Assembly: GCF_037975245.1 (NCBI RefSeq) | Contig: NC_092571.1 | Location: 18,374,917-18,438,916 of the forward strand | Direction of reading: 5' to 3' | DNA from: Apostichopus japonicus | Lineage: Eukaryota > Echinodermata > Holothuroidea > Aspidochirotida > Stichopodidae | Length of the DNA: 64,000 bases | Part shown: positions 49,773 through 59,113 of the stretch, piece after piece | Numbering within the stretch: position 1 is the first letter of the stretch | Layout of the letters: every line of letters begins with the position of its first letter | Program-made: the position numbers and the translations under genes | Notes under the pieces: generated by a model | Database searches by the model: none | Seen by the model: only the letters and a program-made list of their open reading frames with translations | Told to the model about the DNA's origin: nothing

Positions 49773-51926
49773 TTACCCGAGCTGTACTGTTTTCTGTTCT
49801 GGAACTAAATACAGTTCCTGGTCAAAGTTGAATTGGGAATTTTTGCAAGTATCAGAGTCCGATCCCGCCATCTTTTGCCCTGTATTCTGTTCTGGAACTA
49901 AATACAGTTCCTTGTCGACGTTAAATTGAGAATTATTGCAATTATCTGAGTCTCCCGCCATCTCTTGCCCTGTATTCTGTCCTGGAACTAAATACAGTTC
50001 CTGGTCATAACTAACTTGAGAGTTTTCGTAAGTATCAGAGCCTCCCGCCATCTCTTGCTCTGTATTCTGTTCTGGAACTAAATACAATTCCTGGTCGAAG
50101 TTAAATTGAGAATTTTTGCAATTATCAGAGTCTCCCGCCATCTCTTGCCCTGTATTCTGTTCTGGAACTAAGTACAGTTCCTGGTCGTAGGTTACTTGAT
50201 AATTTTCGCAAGTATCAGAGTCTCCCGCCATCTCTTGCCCTGTATTCTGTTCTGGAACTAAATAAATGTCCTTGTCGACGTTAAATTGGGAATTATTGCA
50301 ATTATCAGAATCTCCCGCCATCTCTTGCCATGTATTCTGTACTGGAGCTAAGTACAATTCCTGGTCGTAGTTTAATTGAGAGTTTTTGCATTTATCAGAG
50401 ACTCCCGCCATCTCTTGCTCTGTGTTTTGTTCTGGAACTAAATACAGTTCTTGGTCGTAGTTTAATTGAGAATTTTCGAAAATATCAGAGTTTCCCGCCG
50501 TTTCTTGCTCTGTATTTTGATCCGGAACTAAATACAATTCCTGGTCGTAGTTTAATTGAGAATCTTCGTAAATCTCAAAGTCTCCCGCCATTTCTTGTCC
50601 TGTATTCTGTCCTGGAACTAAATACAGTTCCTGGTCGTAGTTAAATTGAGAATTTTCGTAAGTATCAGAGCCACCCGCCGTTTCTTGCTCTGTAATTTGT
50701 TGTTGTGCAGTTATCGAGCGATCATTCACCTGGGAGAAATAACGATAAGTTTGTTGCAAATGTTTTCCATCTTGGTTAACTGCTGCCATCGTTCTGTGTT
50801 TGTTTTTGCTATTTTTTTCGGTTCCGCTTTTCTTTCTTTTTCTCAGTAGAATAAAGACAACCACGATGATGATGAGAATGACAAACGAGATGGATACAAT
50901 TAATACCGTCTGCAGTATGTTTGTACTCACGGTATCGATTGTGGCGTATTGAGAGATAGTTCTTCCTCCCATTGAACCGCTACATTGAACAATTATAAAT
51001 CCATCGATATCTGAGCTATAATTCAAAATCTTCAGTTGCAATAAATTGTTGTTCATACTTATATTATACTGCCAATCTTCCAGTGGAATATCAGTCCATT
51101 CTAGTACAACTCCACTAACATTACTGGTACAGGTTAGAGTAATATTTTCTCTATTATTGTCTGTGTTGACTCTGTAGCGAGATGGATAAATCGATACAGA
51201 GAAAGTCGGTAAAATCACCAATGGTCCGAAGGAACAAGATTTCTTGTAGCTCTGATAGGGAGCAGGTAACTGTTGAGTAACGTGACAGACAAATATACTA
51301 TGATTAAACTTTGAATCCAGATATGGCAAATAAGAAAGAGAAACAGAATGATCACTTTGATTGGTCGTTATCCAAGTTTGATCCAATGACAGCCTATCGA
51401 TCTTGCCATCTACATAATGGACATAGGCCGTCATTTTAATCGGTGGATTTCCTTCTCCTGACAGACAGCTGAAATGAAATTGTTCTCGTAAGAAGAATGA
51501 ACTGGTATTGAAGCTTGAAGTACATACGGGGTAAGAGTTCGGTTCAGGACTATACAGTACGTTAATTGTTAAATACCTGAATGGATACAAACAGAAATAA
51601 TCTCCACGATGACTCCTTTCTAGTTTCAAAATTGTCAGTGTACAAGTTGATTCGTTACATTGGAATAACATATCATCGTCTCGAATCGATTCCATTAGGT
51701 TTCCATGGACTACGAGATCTTCCGTCCGATTGCTTATTGTTACAATTCTATTATCGGCATCAATTCCGCACGAAAGATCCACCCGGTCTCCTTCTAATAT
51801 TGCGAATGCCGTCCCTTGAACCTTTTCAAACTGTATTGATCTAATACGTGTAGCAAGTGCGCATAGAGGCAAGTTATCGATACATATGAAACACAGTAGA
51901 ATCCAAGCAACTGAAACCAACGCCAT
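49773..51926 (-). CDS. Type I membrane Ig-like receptor with ten cytoplasmic YxxP tyrosine repeats
   Basis: Intact single-exon frame of 717 residues. Residues 1-25 form a signal peptide. The ectodomain (26-336) has three Ig-like regions with Cys pairs C53-C112 (RGDYFC motif), C154-C214 and C266-C315, and nine N-glycosylation sequons. A membrane span at about 338-361 is followed by the stop-transfer RKRKK. The cytoplasmic tail (362-717) is dominated by ten 30-residue repeats (about 412-711), each centred on ELYLVP or a close variant (YLAP once), with tyrosines at 435, 465, 495, 525, 555, 585, 615, 645, 675 and 706. YxxP is the class bound by Crk/Nck-type SH2 domains when phosphorylated. Some repeats also hold YEN (a Grb2-type YxN motif) and NYDQ. 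I infer a surface immune or adhesion receptor that recruits several adaptors per chain. The exact family is not recognised. The coding region has no intron, unlike most Ig receptors. Confidence 0.85.
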   Translation of the reverse strand: MALVSVAWILLCFICIDNLPLCALATRIRSIQFEKVQGTAFAILEGDRVDLSCGIDADNRIVTISNRTEDLVVHGNLMESIRDDDMLFQCNESTCTLTILKLERSHRGDYFCLYPFRYLTINVLYSPEPNSYPVCTSSFNTSSFFLREQFHFSCLSGEGNPPIKMTAYVHYVDGKIDRLSLDQTWITTNQSDHSVSLSYLPYLDSKFNHSIFVCHVTQQLPAPYQSYKKSCSFGPLVILPTFSVSIYPSRYRVNTDNNRENITLTCTSNVSGVVLEWTDIPLEDWQYNISMNNNLLQLKILNYSSDIDGFIIVQCSGSMGGRTISQYATIDTVSTNILQTVLIVSISFVILIIIVVVFILLRKRKKSGTEKNSKNKHRTMAAVNQDGKHLQQTYRYFSQVNDRSITAQQQITEQETAGGSDTYENSQFNYDQELYLVPGQNTGQEMAGDFEIYEDSQLNYDQELYLVPDQNTEQETAGNSDIFENSQLNYDQELYLVPEQNTEQEMAGVSDKCKNSQLNYDQELYLAPVQNTWQEMAGDSDNCNNSQFNVDKDIYLVPEQNTGQEMAGDSDTCENYQVTYDQELYLVPEQNTGQEMAGDSDNCKNSQFNFDQELYLVPEQNTEQEMAGGSDTYENSQVSYDQELYLVPGQNTGQEMAGDSDNCNNSQFNVDKELYLVPEQNTGQKMAGSDSDTCKNSQFNFDQELYLVPEQKTVQLG
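49794..50693 (-). repeat. In-frame 90-bp tandem repeat array, ten copies
   Basis: Encodes the ten 30-residue cytoplasmic repeats of the Ig-like receptor. Nine steps are exactly 90 bp, with one extra codon in the last unit. Strong similarity among copies suggests recent expansion or homogenisation, so copy number may vary between individuals. Confidence 0.93.
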
Positions 51927-51981
51927 CTTGAGGGTCTCCGTTAATTTGAACTTGAAGCAAAATCATCAACTTGATCTTCTG

Positions 51982-51989
51982 TTTTTATA
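51982..51989 (-). promoter_or_regulatory. TATA box of the Ig-like receptor gene
   Basis: The minus strand reads GCAGTATAAAAACAG, 56 bases before the ATG. A start site about 30 bases downstream would leave a leader of about 30 bases, consistent with a compact single-exon gene. Confidence 0.55.
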
Positions 51990-52187
51990 CTGCACAGGCG
52001 GTGACCCTCAACCACGTACTGACAGTCAACTGTATGAAAACAAGAGATTGATTGAAATCACAACATTGGGTAAAAACACCTTCGGCTATCTTTCCATCAT
52101 ATCAAGTGGTTGATTTATCAAAGCTGGAAAGAGACATTTGTCCAGATTTTTTTTACGTTTAAAAATCGAATATATAAAATTGAAAAT

Positions 52188-52189
<2 letters not shown>

Positions 52190-52274
<85 letters not shown>
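52190..52274. repeat. (TA)n microsatellite, about 42 units
   Basis: Uninterrupted TA run about 260 bases upstream of the Ig-like receptor start. Open frames across it are artefacts. Confidence 0.95.
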
Positions 52275-52275
<1 letters not shown>

Positions 52276-53836
52276 ACGCAGTTCACTGTACTAAATGAAA
52301 CTCCTTACCTGTTCCTAGAACTTAATTGACTTACTGCGCCATTCGTTTTCCAAATTTTCCTTTCGAATAAAAAGTTTAATTGTCCGACGTGTAATCAAAC
52401 ACGATCCCAGGATGTTGAACACGAAAGATCAACTAAGAGCTTGCATAGCACTGAGGGTCTAGTTACAACATAAGTATAAACCTGATTATAAACGCATAAA
52501 GACTTTTACTTTCATCGTCCGTGAATGCCAATGTTTCAAAAGTGTATCTATATATATATGTAAGCTTATAGTACTAAAACTGCAATAAGGAAGAATTAAG
52601 AGAGTAAGAGTATAATGGCAAATGCAAATGTCCTTTTGAGAGATTATCACATGCATGTTTCAAAAGTATTTAATCCTCAATTGTGTAAACAATGCTTGAA
52701 AGATCTGTCTTAAACATATATATGCATTCATTAACACACTTAAACACATAGTTGCACGAACGAGGCTTTCACAAAATTTAGGCAAATTAAGTTCATGTCA
52801 AGTTCCTCTCCTCCGTCTTCTTCACTATACATGGATCTTCCTCTTGCTGCACTCTCCCCCACTCTCCCCACTCCTCCCCCCCCCCCCCACACCCGCCGTC
52901 CCCGAGATCGTGTTGTTACTTGCTGTTAAAAATATATGATACTAGAATGAAATGTACTCCATTATTGTCTGTTTTTGAAGTATCGGTATAAAGATATAAT
53001 TAATGCGCCATCTTGTTTACTTACCCAGACAGCCTGGCCGTAGTTAGAGAAGGCCTGACTTGGCTCTGTCTACGCCGGCTCCGACCCAAGTAACGACAGT
53101 GCGCCCTAATCGTGAGCGCTGTACAGAACTTGGATATTCAATCCATTGTTTGACATGTCAGCCTGCTCAACTGTACAAAAGGTGAAGGATGGGGGGGGGG
53201 GGCGGATGGGGTATTGGGACCCGGACGAGCCCCCGACGCTAGCATGTGTATAGGTGTTCGTCGTTCCAATCACGCAAACTTAACTTCCGGTTAAATTCTT
53301 CCATTCTTGGTTCAGAAATATATAAGCTGTGCAGCACTATAAGTATAGCCTATCTTGTTTCACATTAACTTATATAAGGCTTCCCTGTTTAATTCGACTG
53401 TAAAATAACGGTCGAATGCATACCCTCATTGCGTATTTCATCGTTAACACAGACATTTCTTTACAATGAATTGTTTTGCATTAAATTAAGCTAATATATA
53501 CTGTGCCTATATGTTACACTAATAAGTTCCAATCATTCTAGTTATATACTGAAACATGAATACATCATTGAAGTGCAATAGATATTATACAGATCATGCA
53601 AGTATAAGGCCCCCGTATAAAAGTTATAAATAACGGGGAAAACTTCGTGAGTCAGTGAATTAAACTTTTCAAAAAGTCAAGCTTCAAAATTCACAAAACT
53701 TAGCCTTCCTGGTTTGGTAATTTATGAGCGATGTATTAACAATCTCCCCAAATAGCATAGCCTATATACGACCCAACAGTCACCTCAATGGCAAACGACC
53801 CTTGATCAAATCATAGATCAAGCAGAAAAGGTGGTG
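52275..53836. other. Intergenic DNA, nothing recognised
   Basis: AT-rich with poly-C near 52873 and poly-G near 53190. No gene or clear repeat. Confidence 0.5.
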
Positions 53837-54355
53837 TATATTGGTTGGATTGTTTTTATGTAAATAAAAATTGACACCGTTATTCGGACTGACCTTTATC
53901 TTTTAATAAGGATGACATCGAAATCAACCGCGTGAGTAGCATATGATATTACTTAAAACAGCTTAGAGTGCGGGCCCCTCCATGTGTAAAATTGATTTCT
54001 AAAGCTTTCTATTGTCATCATCACCATCATTTCTCATAATTGAAGCACAATTGTACTTACTATAACATTCATACTTATTCAGTTTCATGATTCAGTTTGA
54101 TTCAGTTTTATGATTCAGTTTCATTTTCTTTTATATGAATAGTCGAAGTCTCACTATCTCTCACTTTAAAATACTATAAGTTCTCTGCTCTTGGCTTTAG
54201 CGAAACCTGGTAAGGCAATCAACTTAACCTCTCTCATCTAATGTATATGGGTTGGATGGTTTGTATGTATGAAACAAACAATGACATCGTTAGGCGGACT
54301 AACCTTTCGATAGTAATGACATCGAAAACTAGTATTACTCGTGAGTTGTAACCAT
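53837..54355 (+). repeat. Diverged direct duplication of about 110 bp
   Basis: 53837-53945 and 54243-54355 share order and wording: TGTATAT.GGTTGGAT, then GACACCGTTA or GACATCGTTA, CGGACT, ACCTTT, ATGACATCGAAA and CGTGAG. Similarity is roughly 70% by eye. Confidence 0.6.
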
Positions 54356-54620
54356 TATTCGAGTAAAACAATAGCATATGGACCGTCCTCCAAGTGGTTC
54401 AAACCTCATGTTTGATAAACATATAAATACTATTTTGGATATTATTGCCATATATAACGAAAACATAGACGTTTCATTATGGGTGACTAATTTAATATTG
54501 ACTTAGCTTACTTCAAGATAGTTCATTCAACTTCCTGAAGAAGTTATTTCAACAGTTGTATCAGGAAACAGCTTACGAGTAATACTAGTTCAAGTTCACT
54601 GATTACACTTTTTCGACATG

Positions 54621-55467
54621 GGCGGCGATCCGTACTTTCGAGTGGGGGGGGGGGGGGGGATATGACCTTGTTGACTATCTAAGCGTAGCGCCACCATGAG
54701 TCGGCGCGAAGCGTACAAGAAAATTTTTGGATTTTACAATCCCTCTAGATGGCCGGAAACGGCACTTCCCGAGGTTTCCAAGCGGCATATACCCAACTTT
54801 AAAATAAGGATATCATGTCCGAAATATCTCATAATCAGGATCCAAAATACTCTTTTTTTTAATTTCGGGTGTTATTTTGGGAAAATTGCCCCTGTCAATC
54901 TTGTTTCAGTCGCTACGTTAGAATGTTCGAGAGCTCTTTTATATTATTTGATGAAGAAAATGGCCTCGTGCAGGCTATTATAAGCCTATACACATGCAAT
55001 ACACAATTACACATAGTTACATTCCTAGGTACGATTGCCTGGGCATCCAGGTGAAACGTGTATTAAGCATTACCCTGGTAACATGAGATTCTCAGCTGTT
55101 CGAGGGAACATGTACGTGTGTAGGCCTACTATAGGACCTATATAAATACTATGAGGGTGCATATATGTACTATATCAATACCGTGGGCGCAATAGTACAT
55201 TTTGTTGTTATAGGGCCAATGGAGCCTACAGTCAACTATTCTTGCTTTATAAAGACGGTTTATTTGAAAAGATCGCACTGCGTTTATGGTAGGCGAGAAA
55301 TGAAGCTAAAAAAGAGCCGTACAATCACGATGATGCATAAATGTAGGCATGAAAATATTCTTTTCCCTGGCATTTGGTGGGGGGTGGGGGGGGGATATGG
55401 TGTATTACATCCCCTCCATCCATTTTCATGGGGGATATATCCCCCTCCCCCCCCCAGGATCGCCGCC
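54621..55467. mobile_element. Probable inverted-repeat element, about 850 bp, related to the 36 kb hAT MITE
   Basis: Ends GGCGGCGATCC (54621-54631) and GGATCGCCGCC (55457-55467) are exact inverted repeats, each followed inward by poly-G or poly-C. The region 54678-54775 matches the interior of the 35946-36236 MITE (CTATCTAAGCGTAGCGCCAC and GCGAAGCGTACAAGAAAATT). No clean target duplication was found. The 95-codon frame at 54696 belongs to the repeat and is not a convincing gene. Confidence 0.6.
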
Positions 55468-55689
55468 AATGACTTTAGATGTCATTACTATAGAAAGGAA
55501 AGATTGGTTTTCTTCTAACAAACTGTCACTAAATGTGGACAAACCAATTACATTATTTATTAGTAACAAATAGTAGGAAATACGTTAATTTTAAATTTAA
55601 CAATAAATGGCGATTGCAATCAATTGGTATACTGGTATTCTGTCAACTTGCCTTAAAACACTTCCTTCCTTAAACAGTTGTCTATAGGC

Positions 55690-55990
55690 ACCAAGGGCGT
55701 AGGAACGGGGGGGGGGGCTGGGGGGCGCCAGCCCCCCCCCCCAGTGAAAAATGTGGAGGGCGGAAGTATCATTCCGCCCCCCCCCCGCTTCGCAAGTCAG
55801 AAAACCCCTTTTTCATTCGAAATGAGAAAAAAGATCTCATTTGGAGCACCAAATTGCATCTAAGGCCTGGTGAAAATACAAAATTAAGTTTACAAAATGG
55901 AGTGGGTGTTGAAGTGTGCTATATTGCACCAAATTGCATCTGAGGCTATCTGGAAATGCAAAAAAATCCAAAGGGGAGGGGGACACCCCC
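55690..55990 (+). repeat. Poly-G/poly-C repeat, possible hAT fragment
   Basis: Starts CAAGGGCGTAGGAACGGGGG, then palindromic G and C runs around GGCGCC, and a duplicated ACCAAATTGCATCT(A/G)AGGC motif at about 55848 and 55927. Only one end is recognisable. Confidence 0.4.
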
Positions 55991-56259
55991 TCCCCTTACA
56001 TACACTGATGTCCAACCATAGAAATTGATGTGTCCAACTCAACAATTAAGTCAATACTCTCGAAAAAAGAAAAGCAATTCGTCACATATCATATACTTCA
56101 AACATACTGATCATACTAATTGTTCTCTTCTCTTAACGCTTAAATGTCCATTGAATGGCAGTGCTCATTACAAACTTTGATTAAATGTGTAAGAAGGACT
56201 GATAAGTTATGAAAAAATGGGGTTGCCTTGCTGTTTAGGGGGAAATAATATTTCCGCGC

Positions 56260-56454
56260 CCAAACCCAAACCCAAACCCAAACCCTAACCCAAACCCTAA
56301 CCCCTAACCCTAACCCCCTAACCCTAACCCCCTAACCCTAACCCCCTAACCCTAACCCCCTAACCCTAACCCCCTAACCCTAACCCCCTAACCCTAACCC
56401 CCTAACCCTAACCCTAACCCCCTAACCCTAAACCCAACCCTAACCCCCTAACCC
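56260..56454 (+). repeat. Interstitial telomeric repeat array (C-rich strand CCCTAA)
   Basis: Starts with CCCAAA units, passes into CCCTAA, then a regular 14-bp unit CCCCCTAACCCTAA. The G-rich strand is TTAGGG-like, the usual animal telomere motif. The array lies inside the window, so it is internal rather than a chromosome end. Confidence 0.92.
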
Positions 56455-56554
56455 ATGAGTGGTTACACTGTATCTGGGGTGTTTCGGGGAGTCTTGGGGT
56501 GTGAGCTATAATATAATGTGAGACAGTGGTTGGAGATGTTGGGACAATGGACAG

Positions 56555-56870
56555 GGGTACCCCACCAGTGGAAATTACTGGAAATGACTCTCCTTAAATC
56601 TGGAGTCCTACCTATCATTTTCCAGTAGTTTTCAATTGGTTACACCATAAGCTCACCTAGGTTAATAAGGGGGGGGCGGACTCTGGCAGTGGTGACCCAC
56701 CAATATAAATTACTGGAAATGCCCATTCCTTACATATAGAGTCCTGCCAATCATTTTCCAGTAGTTTTCAACTGGTTACTTCATGACCTGACCTAGGTCA
56801 TCCGTGTGGGGTCAATTATTGATGACTGGCGAAGATACCCCACTACCAATAATTACTGGCGATGGCCATT
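56555..56870 (+). repeat. Tandem repeat of about 135-143 bp beside the telomeric array
   Basis: Two near-complete units (from 56561 and 56696) and the start of a third (about 56838) share CCCACCA, AATTACTGG, CATTTTCCAGTAGTTTTCAA and ACCTAGGT landmarks. This is subtelomere-like in arrangement. Confidence 0.75.
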
Positions 56871-57508
56871 TGTTGCTCTTAGGGCCAAACCTGACACATT
56901 GTACTTACTTTGATGTGGTTACCATGAAAGCTGATCTACTTTAGCTTTAAGGTGACTTTAAAATTGCTCTCGAAGCCACATCCACCACAGCCGGTTTGCC
57001 AGTCGTCTGGTTTCATATACAGGAATGCAGTGTGAGCATTGTGTTGTACAAGGCAATTGGTTATCTTCCCAGCTAACCAAACCCTCTAGGCTCCCGGTCT
57101 AATAGGGCCTATGTATGCGCTCGTCGAACATGACAACATTATTAGGAGAGCCGTATGCGAATACATCATAAATGAAGGTTACTGGAACAAATATATATAT
57201 AAGTTACTATTGTATATCTGTTATGGAAAATATATATAGGTTATAAAGAATATTCAAATATGAGTGTTACTGCTAATTTATATATATTACGGAATAACTT
57301 ATATATATGAGAAGTTATAATCAGTATATATGGTGTATAATTTTGTCACACACGGCGCCCCATGTGTTGTCGATACAGATGAAGATACCAGTTAGTTATA
57401 TTATTCGTGAGTATCAAAGCTCTTTGAATCATGCATTAGAATTATGCGTATGAAAACGATATCAGTTCATTATACTAAAACTTTCTAGATGAACAACATC
57501 AGCTCCTA
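56871..57508. other. Non-coding DNA with an AT-rich inverted pair
   Basis: ATATATATAAGTTA near 57190 and TAACTTATATATAT near 57297 are inverted relative to each other, possibly the ends of a tiny MITE. No gene. Confidence 0.4.
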
Positions 57509-57516
57509 TTCTTTAT

Positions 57517-58183
57517 CAACGAGGTAAATGAATCTGGAGGATTCATGTCAATTGGGTGCGCGCGTACCATGTATGGAGGGTCATGTGATGTGTTCCAGGG
57601 TGGTACTATACTGATATTTCTCTGTAGCAGTTCGAGAACAATGTTAGTGACTTCGTGAAAGATTGGTCGGTTCGGACATGAGAACTAACGGCATAAGAAG
57701 GTACTGGTACTTCAGGCCTACGAAATAGTGCTAATATGCTAACGTTCAACCTTATTCTCTTGAATGAAGGCAGACTTTCTACATAATCTTACTTATTAAT
57801 ACGGCTCTAGGGGCAAGCTTTGTCTCATATGGCCTAACGTTATTACTACACGCTATAAGTGAATGTAGAAATGGGAAATGTGGGGGAATGTTTAGTTCAG
57901 TGCAACCACGGAATTCTCCATGGAACAGAGCCTAATGCTGCTCGACGGGAATATAGCTATCACGTTAGGCTACAAGCACGGTTATTGCTAGGTAACGGGT
58001 GTCGTCTGCTGCTCTAAGCAGGCAAACACATTTACGTACTAGTTGGGTGAAATCATCATGCGTAATAGGGAGAGTAGTATATTAGTACCCCCCTGGAACA
58101 CATCACATGACCCTCCATACATGGTACGCGCGTACGCGCGTATTTACTGTGTGATAGTTCCTCCAGATTCATTTACCTCGTTG
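57517..58183. mobile_element. Inverted-repeat DNA transposon, 667 bp, 8-bp target duplication
   Basis: Identical TTCTTTAT flanks both ends (57509-57516 and 58184-58191). The terminal inverted repeats begin CAACGAGGTAAATGAATCTG, identical over 25 bases. After a variable spacer, a second inverted block of about 46 bases (around 57564-57609, containing CCATGTATGGAGGGTCATGT) has one mismatch. GC-rich CGCGCGTAC motifs lie in each arm. No transposase. An 8-bp duplication suggests hAT or a similar superfamily. Confidence 0.88.
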
Positions 58184-58224
58184 TTCTTTATTTATAAAGG
58201 AGGCACTGTCTTTCAGTGTTGATC

Positions 58225-58242
58225 AGAGCCGTATACGGCTCT
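58225..58242. repeat. Perfect 18-bp palindrome AGAGCCGTATACGGCTCT
   Basis: Self-complementary sequence 34 bases past the transposon duplication. Related AGAGCCGTAT and TACGGCTCT pieces occur at about 57148 and 57801. Confidence 0.8.
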
Positions 58243-58830
58243 TGGAAACGGAAGTACCGTCACAGCTCAGGTCAACTTATCTGTCGTTGAAATACCTTGA
58301 AATTAAACCCAGCCGTTTGTGGTGTAACTGTTAGGGAATACTTCTGTCAATTAATAAAATCTTTTGCCAGGTTAGTATTATCATAAATGTCTTATTCATC
58401 AAGTTTTGTCGCCATCTAAAAGGAAACTTTAAATCGTACGTTATAATTTCGTTCATCCCTAACTTTCTTTAGACTTATTTTGTGGTAAGCATATAGGCTA
58501 TAGATGCTTGAATTACTGTAGTGTAGTCTATGCTACTTGCTTTCCACAAGGAGTGTGAAACTGTAACGTGCGTAGTACGACTTCCGCAGCTGAGCTAGAA
58601 TAGCATTACAAGTACAAGCCCTATGGTAATACTTAGCATAGGCTAACTTAAGGCCTAGACAACTAGATACGGACACCGATGTTCGTACTAAATATATATG
58701 TTTTCTAGGCTTGTTCTTTTAATGTATAGGCTAGGTCTGGCCTATATTCAGTTGAGGAACACCAGGGGTGATTTCATTTTAGCCTTAGGTTAGGTCAGTG
58801 AATTACAAGGGCTATATAGGAATTAGGATA

Positions 58831-59104
58831 GGCCGTGGCTATTCTTACGACTAGTCGTAACAATTATTTATAAACTGTTCTTACGACAAAGGCGAATTCA
58901 AGCGCAGTAAAGTAGATAAAGCAACTGCGCATGTAGTAGGGGTAACCCTAACTTTAACCCTAAACCCCAATCCTAACACTAACCCTAACCGGAAATTATT
59001 GTTACTCCTGGTCGTAAAAAATAGTACTCCTGTCATAGAAATAGCAACTGCGCATGCGTAATCGGAAATTATTCTTACGAACAGTCGTAAGAATAGCCAC
59101 TTTG
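58831..59104. mobile_element. MITE, 274 bp, 9-bp target duplication, with telomere-like core
   Basis: ATTAGGATA is repeated exactly at 58822-58830 and 59105-59113. The ends share GTGGCTATTCTTACGACT as inverted repeats. The core contains degenerate CCCTAA repeats (about 58943-58990) and two ACTGCGCATG motifs. A 9-bp duplication fits Mutator-like elements; inference only. Confidence 0.85.
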
Positions 59105-59113
59105 ATTAGGATA

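Noticed and set aside
50330-50849. Plus-strand open frames opposite the Ig receptor tail
   Set aside because: Shadows of the 90-bp coding repeats of the real minus-strand gene.
52086-52329. Ile-Tyr repeat open frames
   Set aside because: Translation of a (TA)n microsatellite.
54696-54983. 95-codon frame starting in a repeat
   Set aside because: Its first third is shared with the 36 kb hAT MITE, so it is transposon DNA.
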